Source of the DNA: Lachnoclostridium sp. An181
GTDB taxonomy: Bacteria; Bacillota; Clostridia; Lachnospirales; Lachnospiraceae
Assembly (NCBI RefSeq): GCF_002160325.1
Contig: NZ_NFKJ01000004.1
Span: forward strand, 156,240 to 220,239
Direction of reading: 5' to 3'
DNA: 64,000 nt
Shown here: piece after piece, positions 9,668 through 16,871 of the stretch
How the letters are laid out: each line of letters opens with the position of its first letter
How positions within the stretch are numbered: the stretch's first letter is position 1
Made by a program: the position numbers and the translations under genes
Notes under the pieces: model-generated
The model's database searches: none
Told to the model about the DNA's origin: nothing
Seen by the model: the letters and a program-made list of their open reading frames with translations, nothing else

Positions 9668-9869
9668 AGAAAGCTGCTGTTTTGAGCTCCATTTGCATAT
9701 GTGATCCTGGAAGAGTCATAGGTACAGTTTCAACAGACTCCCATTTTGCCACAGCCTGCCTGGTCACACCGATTTTCTCACCCATTTCTTCCTGGAAATA
9801 TTTGTGATACTGGCGCAGAGCGGTTATATTTTGAGAAATCAGATTTGATTGTTTTTCATGTATTTCCAA
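9666..9869 (-). pseudogene. Truncated, frameshifted XRE-type HTH regulator
   Basis: The minus-strand frame encodes a Cro/CI-type HTH (NLISQNITALRQYHKYFQEE, GVTRQAVAKWES) that breaks off right after ETVPM, where the family continues. The RBS AAGGAGG (9876-9870) is correctly spaced for ATG 9859, but that ATG runs into a stop after six codons in another frame (MKNNQI*), so a one-base shift separates the start from the HTH. It is a decayed gene. Confidence 0.65.
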
Positions 9870-10075
9870 CCTCCTTGGCCTTATTATGCCTTGTCACTGC
9901 CGGATTTCTACCGACAGGCGCTGACAAAGTATATGCGTTTTGGTTGGCTTTTTGGTGGAAGTATTGTTAAAAATACAGAGATTCATTTTTGGCTTGACAA
10001 AAGATGCGGGATGGATTATATTCATATCGTAAGTAGTAAGTAATAAGTAAATATAAAATCAACGGAGGTGTTGTT
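9870..10075. other. Intergenic stretch with degenerate sequence and a promoter
   Basis: No supported gene. A plus-strand frame across 9849-10043 has no RBS and no recognisable family; it may be another gene remnant. The stretch ends with the promoter at 9994-10022. Confidence 0.4.
9994..10022 (+). promoter_or_regulatory. Promoter of the GPP34-like / MerR genes
   Basis: TTGACA (9994-9999), 17-base spacer, TATATT (10017-10022), about 50 bases before the ATG at 10076. Confidence 0.75.
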
Positions 10076-10726
10076 ATGAAAAACTTATCCATTACCCAGC
10101 AATATCTGCTGTGCATACTGAAAAAGAATGGTAAACTTTCTACTCTTGAAATGGAAAAAACGACCTGTTTAGCGGCTTCCGGAGTGCTGGAATTATTGCT
10201 GGATAATGTTTTTTCTTTTGACGGGAAGAAATTGTCAGTTCAGGCTGAATTGCCGGAAGATAAGATTTATGTGCGTTCAGTTTATGAAGTTGTAAAAAGA
10301 AAACAGCCGGTAAAATTTGAGAATGTTGTTGAATGTTTTTCTTTTAATTTTACGGATAAATATATTAGCAGTCTGATTGATGGTGTGGGAGAATCTCTTG
10401 CGGAACTGGGCTGTGTACAGAAGGAAAAGGGCGGTTTTATGAATGGGAGGACAGTCTATATCCCCAATGCCGCCGATGTGGATAATATTGTACAGAACAT
10501 CCGGGCAGAACTCCTGGAGGATGGAGAGCTGTCAGAGGATATTGTGGCTTTAACTGCTCTTTTAAATAAAAGTAAGGATCTGCAGAGATATTTTTCTGCG
10601 TATGAAAAGCAGGCTCTGAAAAAACGACTGAAAGAAATCAAGGAGAATCCTCAAAGTGAGATGATCCAAAAAGTAGCCGATTATATTGACTCCATGTTTC
10701 TTTTGTTTATCGTGGCGATTTCATGA
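10076..10726 (+). CDS. GPP34-like (Golgi phosphoprotein 3 family) protein
   Basis: 216 residues, RBS CGGAGGTG upstream. The pattern (LSITQQYLLCILKKNGKLST, a hydrophobic VLELLLDNVFSF helix, then DIVALTALLNKSKDLQRYFS and AYEKQALKKRLKEI) fits bacterial GPP34-domain proteins, mostly helical and proposed to bind membrane phosphoinositide-like lipids. Function in bacteria is uncertain. A hydrophobic C-terminus (SMFLLFIVAIS) could be a membrane tail. It is followed 18 bases later by a MerR-type regulator, probably co-transcribed. Assignment rests on recalled pattern only. Confidence 0.45.
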   Translation: MKNLSITQQYLLCILKKNGKLSTLEMEKTTCLAASGVLELLLDNVFSFDGKKLSVQAELPEDKIYVRSVYEVVKRKQPVKFENVVECFSFNFTDKYISSLIDGVGESLAELGCVQKEKGGFMNGRTVYIPNAADVDNIVQNIRAELLEDGELSEDIVALTALLNKSKDLQRYFSAYEKQALKKRLKEIKENPQSEMIQKVADYIDSMFLLFIVAIS

Positions 10727-10744
10727 TGAAGGAAGGTGCACATA

Positions 10745-11011
10745 ATGTCAAGGCAGAGAAGTATGGAGGCAATTCTGGTTTCCGAGTATGTGACGATCGG
10801 GGAATTGGTGCGCCTGACTGAGACCCGGTACAGTACATTAAAGTTTTATACAGAGGAAGGATTTCTTCCGTTTGTTCAGGAAGGAGCAAATTTGACACGT
10901 CGGTATCCCAGAGAAAAAACAGTAGAACGTATTGCATATATTAGAGGTTTGCGGGACCAGAAGAAAACGATTCCCCAGATCAGAGAAATCTTGAAGGAAA
11001 AAGACCGTTGA
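10745..11011 (+). CDS. Small MerR-family transcriptional regulator
   Basis: 88 residues from ATG 10745 (GGAAGG 8 bases upstream; the in-frame GTG at 10736 lies within the RBS). A winged HTH of MerR type: VTIGELVRLTETRYSTLKFY, EEGFLPF, RRYPREKTVERIAYIRGLRD. There is no C-terminal effector domain and only a short dimerisation helix, so it is a minimal MerR protein binding palindromic promoters. It shares a transcript with the GPP34-like gene; its target is unknown. Confidence 0.75.
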   Translation: MSRQRSMEAILVSEYVTIGELVRLTETRYSTLKFYTEEGFLPFVQEGANLTRRYPREKTVERIAYIRGLRDQKKTIPQIREILKEKDR

Positions 11012-11132
11012 GGAGAACTGCTCACCTCCTCCTGTACACCGGATAGACGAAGAAATGCTGGTATAGTTACAAAAAATTTCAAAAATTATCAATTACTCCT
11101 ATCTCAATAAAACAATGTAGAGGAGGATGGAG

Positions 11133-11513
11133 ATGGAATTTAGAGTAAATGATACTGACCTTATGGCTTCCGTATTTATTCCGTTTGTGAATCAAATATG
11201 GCAGGGCAATTACGATACTGATCGTACACAGATAGCATTATCCAAAACAATTAATATTACAGCATATGATGATAATAAGCTGGTAGGGTGTCTGCGGATT
11301 CTAACAGACGGATATTTCTTTGGTACAATTACAGAATTGCTTGTTCTGCCAAAATATCAGAAAAGAGGATTGGGAAGTGAACTGCTTGAATTGGCAAAGG
11401 CAAATACTCCAACGATGTTGTATTTTGGAGCGCAGCCGGGAGTAGAAGAATTTTATGAAAAGAATGGCTGTAAAAAGAGTTTACAGTCATACTCGATAGA
11501 ACCTATTAATTGA
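11133..11513 (+). CDS. GNAT-family N-acetyltransferase
   Basis: 126 residues from ATG 11133 (AGGAGG 6 bases upstream; ATG 11127 is adjacent to the RBS). Acetyl-CoA pyrophosphate loop QKRGLGSELLE after the beta-4 strand TELLVLPKY, and a C-terminal GAQPGVEEFYEKNGCKKS that matches the usual end of small GNAT domains. Substrate unknown; proteins of this shape often acetylate small amines or antibiotics. It stands alone in an accessory patch, with no clear terminator downstream. Confidence 0.85.
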   Translation: MEFRVNDTDLMASVFIPFVNQIWQGNYDTDRTQIALSKTINITAYDDNKLVGCLRILTDGYFFGTITELLVLPKYQKRGLGSELLELAKANTPTMLYFGAQPGVEEFYEKNGCKKSLQSYSIEPIN

Positions 11514-11641
11514 GATTTGTTCTCCTAAAAGGAGACCATCGTGAAAGAATTAAAAACGATTATGGATCATATAGAAATATGCCAGAATCTATCTATATGA
11601 AGAAAAATATATAAGATGTAATGTGAGGAGGTATACAACCC
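11514..11641 (+). other. Short gap with a possible gene remnant
   Basis: TCTCCT/AGGAGA forms a small hairpin. The AGGAG of its right arm precedes GTG 11541, which opens a 19-codon frame (MKELKTIMDHIEICQNLSI) and stops. This looks like the start of a decayed gene, not a functional peptide. Confidence 0.3.
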
Positions 11642-11974
11642 ATGAGAGATATGATTGCGTATTGCGGGCTGGACTGTGAAAAGTGCGATGCGTATCTTGC
11701 AACAATCAATGATGACCAAACTCTGCGGGAAAAGACTGCTAAACTATGGGCTGAATTAGATAATGCACCCATTCTGCCTGAGCATATAAACTGTAAGGGG
11801 TGTCGTACTGACGGGGTTAAAACTGTATTTTGCGAAAATCTTTGCAGTATCCGGCAATGTGCATTGAAAAAAGGAGTCGCCACCTGCGGAGATTGTCTGA
11901 ACTTAGAAAATTGTTCAACTGTCGGTGCGATTATCTCAAATAATCCTTCTGCTTTGAAAAATTTGGAAGGATAA
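11642..11974 (+). CDS. Cysteine-rich DUF3795-like protein
   Basis: 110 residues with AGGAGG 10 bases upstream. The start MIAYCGLDCEKCDAYLA and the later CKGCRTDG, FCENLCSIRQC and CGDCLNLENC give about a dozen cysteines in CxxC-like spacing, the pattern of DUF3795 zinc or iron-sulfur proteins found in many Clostridia. Function unknown. It is cytoplasmic, with no membrane segment. It sits alone between gene remnants. Confidence 0.75.
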   Translation: MRDMIAYCGLDCEKCDAYLATINDDQTLREKTAKLWAELDNAPILPEHINCKGCRTDGVKTVFCENLCSIRQCALKKGVATCGDCLNLENCSTVGAIISNNPSALKNLEG

Positions 11975-11983
11975 AATACATAG

Positions 11984-12150
11984 CTTAACGAATTGCAATT
12001 TGCAGGAGAAAAAAATGAAATAACTATTCCGGGGAAGAGATAAAAGATGGCTTAAGATATGTGGTTGATATGTACGGATATGGGTATATCAGTGATATTT
12101 TTTTGGAAGAGCCGGAGCGACAGATATTTTTGAAATATGAAAAGAATTGA
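11984..12150 (+). pseudogene. C-terminal remnant of an unidentified gene
   Basis: Two plus-strand frames join across a one-base shift in a G-run near 12030: LNELQFAGEKNEITIPG continues as EEIKDGLRYVVDMYGYG and later EEPERQIFLKYEKN before a stop at 12148-12150. No start or RBS exists, so about 55 residues of a lost protein remain. I do not recognise the family. Its last codons lie inside the repeat at 12138-12197. Confidence 0.4.
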
Positions 12151-12197
12151 GAAAGAGATGGGATTTTGTATAGATAAAATTTCCATCTCTTTTTTAT
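12138..12197 (+). repeat. Terminator-like repeat, copy 1
   Basis: The first 26 bases (12138-12163) are identical to 18253-18278, and the rest of the ~60-base unit is similar with a few changes. The unit contains a hairpin (AAAGAGATGG / CCATCTCT) followed by six T, so it is also a Rho-independent terminator (12152-12195). The two copies flank the ABC transporter/two-component genes. Confidence 0.8.
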
Positions 12198-12288
12198 TCT
12201 AGTAAGAAAGTCCTTATGAATCCCCTATAGAATAAAAGCCTTCCGGGCAGTTGAACTGGGGTTGCCCACTTTGCTGTGTGCGGAAAAA
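12198..12288 (+). other. Gap between repeat copy 1 and the ABC operator
   Basis: No gene seen. There is a short imperfect hairpin (GGGCA / TGCCC, 12246-12267). Confidence 0.3.
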
Positions 12289-12354
12289 TCTAACCAAAAG
12301 CAAATCAAACTCTAACCGAATGCAAACCACAAAGGAAAACCAATTTGCTATAAT
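12289..12354 (+). promoter_or_regulatory. Direct-repeat operator and promoter of the ABC transporter operon
   Basis: TCTAACCAAAAGCAAATC (12289-12306) recurs as TCTAACCGAATGCAAACC (12311-12328), a 22 bp period or two helical turns. The second copy overlaps the -35 position of an extended -10 (TGCTATAAT, 12346-12354); there is no good -35 hexamer. This is the geometry expected for activation by an OmpR-type response regulator, such as the one at 16206. Confidence 0.65.
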
Positions 12355-12410
12355 ACCAACGTAATTTGAAACAGACACAGATGAGTAGCGCCAGAAAGGA
12401 GAGGAAGCAT

Positions 12411-13757
12411 TTGACTACAATACAGCGAGGTAGTTTGTACATTAGACGGAGTAAGAAAAAGACAGTATTGATGTTTGGAATATTTTTGCTGATTTCAGTT
12501 TTATGCTTTCTTTGTACTGTAATCGCTAAAGAAGCAAACCTGTCGGTAGAGAAGATTCGAGAGTCCATTGGCGGTGAATTTTACATCCGGCCAACACAGA
12601 AAAGTATGGTTGATGAAGGTGGGAATATATCAACGGAAACGGTCGATGCTACGATTTCCAAAGAGACAATAAAAGAAATTCTCGATGAGTCAAAGGTACG
12701 TTACTGGAATACAGTAAATTATGGATATGCGAAATCAGAGCAGCTGAGGTTTGTGCCTGGTCAAGATGACAATGAAGGAAATAATATGGGCCGTATCCGA
12801 AGTATGAATTATTCGGAACTGGATGAAAACTTTCTGGATGGAACCTATGTGATGCTGGATGGCAAGCATATTGTTGCGGGTGACAGCAGGAAGGTTCTTA
12901 TAACGGATCAGTTGGCAGAAACAAATGGATTGAAGGTTGGTGACCGGATTTGGCTAAAGAGTTCAAAGTTACAGGAGAAAGATGGCAGTTATTATGATGG
13001 GCTCACAGGGAATCGGGCGAGCGTTGAGGTGGAGGTTAAGGGAATTTATTCCACCACAGAGGAGAATATCATGAACCTTCCGACAGCTGCTATGCCGGAA
13101 AACAGTGTCATAGCAACTTTTGACATTCTGGATGAGTTGGGGCAATCCGAGCCCGGCATCTATAAAGGCGAGCAACGTTTTTTTGTGAAGGATCCCAAAG
13201 AGATTCCCGCTATAGAAAAGAAAATCCGCGCAATTCCAGGCATAGATTGGGAGAAATATTTCATTTATTCCAATGATTATAAATACAGTAAGGTGTCTGA
13301 AGGAATGGAAGAAATGGAAACCTTGATGGAATTACTAAGAATCATTGTCTACTGCGTGGGAATCATTATTCTGTTTCTGGTGCTGATTGTAAATATCCGA
13401 AACAGGAAGAAAGAGGCAGGTATTTACTTGTCCATAGGAATCTCCAAGAGAATGATTGTGGTGCAATATCTCCTGGAAGTGACACTGACATTTTTGGCGG
13501 CGTTTGTGATTGCCATCATAGTAATACAGGGAATGTCTGGTGTTGTGGCAGACCGGCTGTTTGTGGAAGTTCCGGAGAAACTTATTTCAGTAGAGAATCT
13601 GAATGTGAATGGGGTTGACGGAACTGGGGGACTGCCGGCAGTTGATATTGTAATGTGGCTTGGCTTAGAGATTGCAGGCTTATACAGCGCGGTAATCTTG
13701 GCAGCTATTCCGATTTTAAAATTACAACCCAAAACCATACTGAGTCAAATGGAGTAG
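12411..13757 (+). CDS. ABC transporter permease, FtsX/MacB type (first)
   Basis: 448 residues from TTG 12411, which has AAAGGAGAGG 6-7 bases upstream; upstream in-frame starts lack an RBS. A cytoplasmic basic start is followed by TM1 (TVLMFGIFLLISVLCFLC), a ~270-residue extracytoplasmic domain, and three C-terminal helices of the FtsX fold (IIVYCVGIIILFLVLIV, VTLTFLAAFVIAIIVI, IAGLYSAVILAAIP). The arginine-rich loop NIRNRKKEAGIYLSIGISK after the second helix is typical. It pairs with the next permease and the ATPase at 15160 to export or sense peptides or antibiotics, resembling Vex-type transporters. Confidence 0.85.
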   Translation: MTTIQRGSLYIRRSKKKTVLMFGIFLLISVLCFLCTVIAKEANLSVEKIRESIGGEFYIRPTQKSMVDEGGNISTETVDATISKETIKEILDESKVRYWNTVNYGYAKSEQLRFVPGQDDNEGNNMGRIRSMNYSELDENFLDGTYVMLDGKHIVAGDSRKVLITDQLAETNGLKVGDRIWLKSSKLQEKDGSYYDGLTGNRASVEVEVKGIYSTTEENIMNLPTAAMPENSVIATFDILDELGQSEPGIYKGEQRFFVKDPKEIPAIEKKIRAIPGIDWEKYFIYSNDYKYSKVSEGMEEMETLMELLRIIVYCVGIIILFLVLIVNIRNRKKEAGIYLSIGISKRMIVVQYLLEVTLTFLAAFVIAIIVIQGMSGVVADRLFVEVPEKLISVENLNVNGVDGTGGLPAVDIVMWLGLEIAGLYSAVILAAIPILKLQPKTILSQME

Positions 13758-13803
13758 GTGGACGGGCAGTGGCGATTTGAAGTGGCGCAGTAAAGGAGCA
13801 GAT

Positions 13804-15105
13804 ATGAATTTTTTTAAAAGAGCATTTAAGTATTGTATCAGACAGCGGACAAAAAATATGATTCTGTTTTGTATTATGTCAGTGATTGCAATATTCTTGA
13901 TTTTGAGTGTTTCTATTTTGACATCATCAAAGAATGCGTCTTTGAATGTAAAAGGGGATGTCACTGGAAAACTACAGTTGACGATAGATGAAACGGGGAA
14001 TTATGGAAGCGGTACTGGTTCTCAGAATGGAATGAGTTACATTTACAATGGAGATAAGATTACTTCGAAATTGATAGAGGCAATAAGTAAGGTGGAAGGA
14101 GTGGTTGACTACAATTCCGAAACCAAAGAGTGTTATTACGGCGCAGCTGTTAACTTCAAGTACTTTTCTGCTTCTTTTGGGGGTGGCTTTACGCCGTATG
14201 GTGATGCATCGGGAATCACTTGTGTGCTCTCTTCTAAGAAAAGTGAAAAGTTTGAAAGCGGAGTTTATAAGCTAAAGGCTGGAAGACATATCCAGCCCGA
14301 TGATCAGTATGTGGCTTTGATGTCCGATGTCCTGGCAGAATATAACAATTTGAAAGTAGGTGACAAAATTAAATTATACCTTCCCTCTCCGGCTGACAGT
14401 ATTGTGGAGTTGGAAATTGTCGGTATCTACGAAGGGGCTGAAGGTGCGCAGAGCGAAACGATGTTTTTGGATGATATAGATGCCAATGTGCTGTATTCGG
14501 ATTTTAATCCGGGTAACGATGAGTACGATGAGCCGGATGAATACTTAGATCTGACTATTTATGTGGAGGATCCGGTCAACATCCGGAATGTGTATAACAG
14601 GATTATGGATTTGCCGGAAATGCAGGGCAAAACCTTAAAGCTGGAAATGGACAATTCTGAGTATGAGCAGATTGTAAATCCGCTTACGCAGGTACAAAAG
14701 GTTATAAAGATTCTTATTATTGTGGGTATCATTGTAAGTATCATTGTTTTAACCTTGATTCTGAATATATGGATTCGTAACCGCAAACAGGAGATTGCTA
14801 TTTTGATAGCGCTGGGAAACAGCAAAAAAAATATTTTTGGACAATTTCTATGCGAGGTTCTGGGAGTGGCAATGTTTGCTTTCGTGGCAGTTGGTGTATT
14901 GGTGACTGCACTAAGAGGAGTTTTGAATGATATTATTGTCCGGCTTATCGGAGACGAAACAATCTCCTTTTCATTACAGATAAGTTCGGTTCAGATGCTC
15001 TTCATGTGCATTGCAGGCAGTGTGATCCTTGTTATTGCGGTGTCGATTGTCACATATTCCATTATGCGGCATAAACTGGTAGAACTGTTTTCAAAGACAG
15101 ACTGA
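13804..15105 (+). CDS. ABC transporter permease, FtsX/MacB type (second)
   Basis: 433 residues from ATG 13804 (AAAGGAG upstream; a longer in-frame start at 13777 has no RBS). Same layout as the first permease: TM1 (ILFCIMSVIAIFLILSV), an extracytoplasmic domain of ~270 residues, then three helices (ILIIVGIIVSIIVLTLIL, VLGVAMFAFVAVGVLV, MLFMCIAGSVILVIAV) with the conserved IRNRKQEIAILIALGNSKKN loop. The two permeases differ enough in sequence to form a heterodimer, as in Vex1/Vex3. The gene starts 46 bases after the first permease. Confidence 0.85.
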   Translation: MNFFKRAFKYCIRQRTKNMILFCIMSVIAIFLILSVSILTSSKNASLNVKGDVTGKLQLTIDETGNYGSGTGSQNGMSYIYNGDKITSKLIEAISKVEGVVDYNSETKECYYGAAVNFKYFSASFGGGFTPYGDASGITCVLSSKKSEKFESGVYKLKAGRHIQPDDQYVALMSDVLAEYNNLKVGDKIKLYLPSPADSIVELEIVGIYEGAEGAQSETMFLDDIDANVLYSDFNPGNDEYDEPDEYLDLTIYVEDPVNIRNVYNRIMDLPEMQGKTLKLEMDNSEYEQIVNPLTQVQKVIKILIIVGIIVSIIVLTLILNIWIRNRKQEIAILIALGNSKKNIFGQFLCEVLGVAMFAFVAVGVLVTALRGVLNDIIVRLIGDETISFSLQISSVQMLFMCIAGSVILVIAVSIVTYSIMRHKLVELFSKTD

Positions 15106-15159
15106 TTTCAAAGCTGAGGAACAGGTAGACGGTTAGAAAAATAGAAATGAGGTAAAGAT

Positions 15160-15783
15160 ATGGCTTTGCTGGAAGTAATGAATTTGAGATATGGATATGA
15201 AAAGAATAAGAATATCCTGAAAGGGATTTCAGCAGAATTTGAAGCGCGGAAGTTTTATGCAATCCTGGGACCGTCAGGTTGTGGAAAGAGTACCCTGCTT
15301 TCATTAATAGGAGGGTTGGAACAGCCCAATGCAGGAAAAATTTTATATAAAGGTAAGCAGATTTCTGAACTGGGACTACAGAATCACCGGAAACAGAATG
15401 TGGCGTTTGTTTTCCAGAATTTCAATTTGTTGGAATATATGACAGCGGAGGAAAATGTAGCTCTCGTTTCTGAACTTCCGCCTCTGCCTATTTTGAAAAA
15501 AATGGGATTGACACAGGAGGAGGCAAAAAGAAACGTGAAAAAGTTATCTGGCGGTCAGCAGCAGCGAGTGGCTATTGCAAGGGCTTTGGCATCGGAACGC
15601 CAGCTTTTGCTGGCGGATGAACCTACCGGGAATCTGGATGAGGAGATGGCGCAGGAGATTATAGAGATTCTGAAGGAGAGTGCATATGTTCATGGAAAGT
15701 GTGTGATCGTTGTGACACATTCTTTGGAGCTCGCCGGTCAGGCGGATGTTGTTCTGACACTGAAAGGCGGTAAGTTGTTGTAA
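15160..15783 (+). CDS. ABC transporter ATP-binding protein
   Basis: 207 residues, slightly short for the MacB/LolD class (~220-250). Walker A GPSGCGKS (37-44), Q-loop in FVFQNFNLLEYMTAEENVAL, signature LSGGQQQRVAIARAL, Walker B LLLADEPTGNLDEE, H-loop VVTHS. It drives the two FtsX-type permeases. RBS GAGGTAAAG upstream; 54 bases separate it from the permease. Confidence 0.93.
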   Translation: MALLEVMNLRYGYEKNKNILKGISAEFEARKFYAILGPSGCGKSTLLSLIGGLEQPNAGKILYKGKQISELGLQNHRKQNVAFVFQNFNLLEYMTAEENVALVSELPPLPILKKMGLTQEEAKRNVKKLSGGQQQRVAIARALASERQLLLADEPTGNLDEEMAQEIIEILKESAYVHGKCVIVVTHSLELAGQADVVLTLKGGKLL

Positions 15784-15857
15784 GAGCAAGAAGACCGTTT
15801 CTACTGTAAGCTATAATGGTAGCGTAGCTGGCGGAGCGATTACCAGCGTGAACCAAA

Positions 15858-15914
15858 AAGATATGGGATTATCAGGGATAGGTTTTTAATATGCTTTGAT
15901 AATCCCATCTTCTT
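15858..15914 (+). terminator. Long inverted repeat, probable weak terminator
   Basis: AAGATATGGGATTATCA pairs with TGATAATCCCATCTT (15 bp stem, 2-base bulge) around a ~25-base loop. The downstream tract CTTCTTTATGC is only partly T-rich. The right arm overlaps the -35 of the next promoter. Confidence 0.5.
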
Positions 15915-15925
15915 TATGCTATAAT
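15896..15925 (+). promoter_or_regulatory. Promoter of the two-component system
   Basis: TTGATA (15896-15901), 18-base spacer, extended -10 TGCTATAAT (15917-15925). Confidence 0.7.
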
Positions 15926-16205
15926 AAAAAAGTTTATGTAAAAATGATATGGGATAGATTGAGTAAATACAGAATTGATATAGATAGAATATTACCTATT
16001 TTGTTAAAGAAGTTTGAAAAGAGAGGAAACAATTATGGCAGGATGAGAAGGATCACGATGAGGATATGCAGATGAATGCACAATATTTGGGAGTAATATT
16101 TTTCTTAAACAGAGCAATAGTAGGAGGTAGGTTGCAAAATATGCGATCGCTGTGCTGGACGTAGGCCAAGTGGTTAAAGCAGATAACATTTTGCAGAGTA
16201 GTGCA

Positions 16206-16871
16206 ATGAAGAAGATTTTAATTGTAGAAGATGATAGGTTTATTCAAAATGCCCTGGGAGAATTATTGCGCGTAAGCGGTTATGAGGTGTTTCAGGCATA
16301 TGACGGCGCGGAAGGAATTACAGAATTTAGGAAAAGGGAAATTGACTTGATCTTACTGGATATTATGATGCCGGAGAAGGATGGTTATGATGTCTGTAAA
16401 GAGGTCAGAGCAGTTTCTTTGGTGCCTATTATCATTTTAACTGCATTGGATGAAGAGGAAGCAGAGATCAAGTGCTTTGACCTGAAGGCGGATGATTATA
16501 TCGTAAAACCATTTTCAGTACGGGTAGTACTCAAACGGATCGAAGCAGTGCTGCGGCGGATGAGTGTAGGAAATTCTGAAGACGAAGAATCGTGTTTGAA
16601 AAATGAAAATGTGAAACTGGATATTGCCAGCCGGGTGGCTTTTGTTGATGGCAAGGAAGTCTATCTTACACGTACCGAATTCGACATTGTAAAGTATTTG
16701 ATGGAAAACATGGGGAAAGTATGTACGCGATATGAGTTGATAATTGGAGATAAGGGGGACGATTTCAGCACCGGAGAAAGGGAGGTCAATTTTCATATAA
16801 TGAATCTGCGGAAAAAAGGGCTCACATGTATTCAAACAGTAAGGGGGATAGGATATAAAATTGAAAAATAA
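16206..16871 (+). CDS. OmpR-family response regulator
   Basis: 221 residues from ATG 16206. The receiver domain has the acidic pair (Glu8, Asp9, Asp10), phospho-acceptor Asp52 in LLDIMMPEKDG, Thr in IILTALDEEE and Lys in YIVKPFS. The C-terminal winged helix ends with TVRGIGYKIEK. No good RBS precedes this ATG, although it matches the family start exactly; the longer in-frame GTG 16152 has none either. It should control the adjacent ABC operon, probably at the 12289 repeats. The stop overlaps the kinase start by 11 bases. Confidence 0.88.
   Translation: MKKILIVEDDRFIQNALGELLRVSGYEVFQAYDGAEGITEFRKREIDLILLDIMMPEKDGYDVCKEVRAVSLVPIIILTALDEEEAEIKCFDLKADDYIVKPFSVRVVLKRIEAVLRRMSVGNSEDEESCLKNENVKLDIASRVAFVDGKEVYLTRTEFDIVKYLMENMGKVCTRYELIIGDKGDDFSTGEREVNFHIMNLRKKGLTCIQTVRGIGYKIEK

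Larger units (their letters stand above)
15784..16205 (+). other. Intergenic region between the ABC genes and the two-component system
   Basis: Contains an inverted repeat (15858-15914), a promoter (15896-15925) and a ~280-base leader before the response regulator. Several short open frames in the leader (for example ATG 15944, and TTG 16132 behind an AGGAGG) have no recognisable product. Sequence in frame with the regulator upstream of its start (VLDVGQVVKADNIL) has no RBS and could be debris. Confidence 0.4.

Noticed and set aside
9746..10043. Two plus-strand frames around 9.8-10.0 kb
   Set aside because: No RBS, no family resemblance, and they overlap the decayed XRE gene; at most remnants.
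16152..16205. Longer start for the response regulator (GTG 16152)
   Set aside because: No RBS, and the extra 18 residues are not part of the receiver fold, which begins at MKKILIVEDD.
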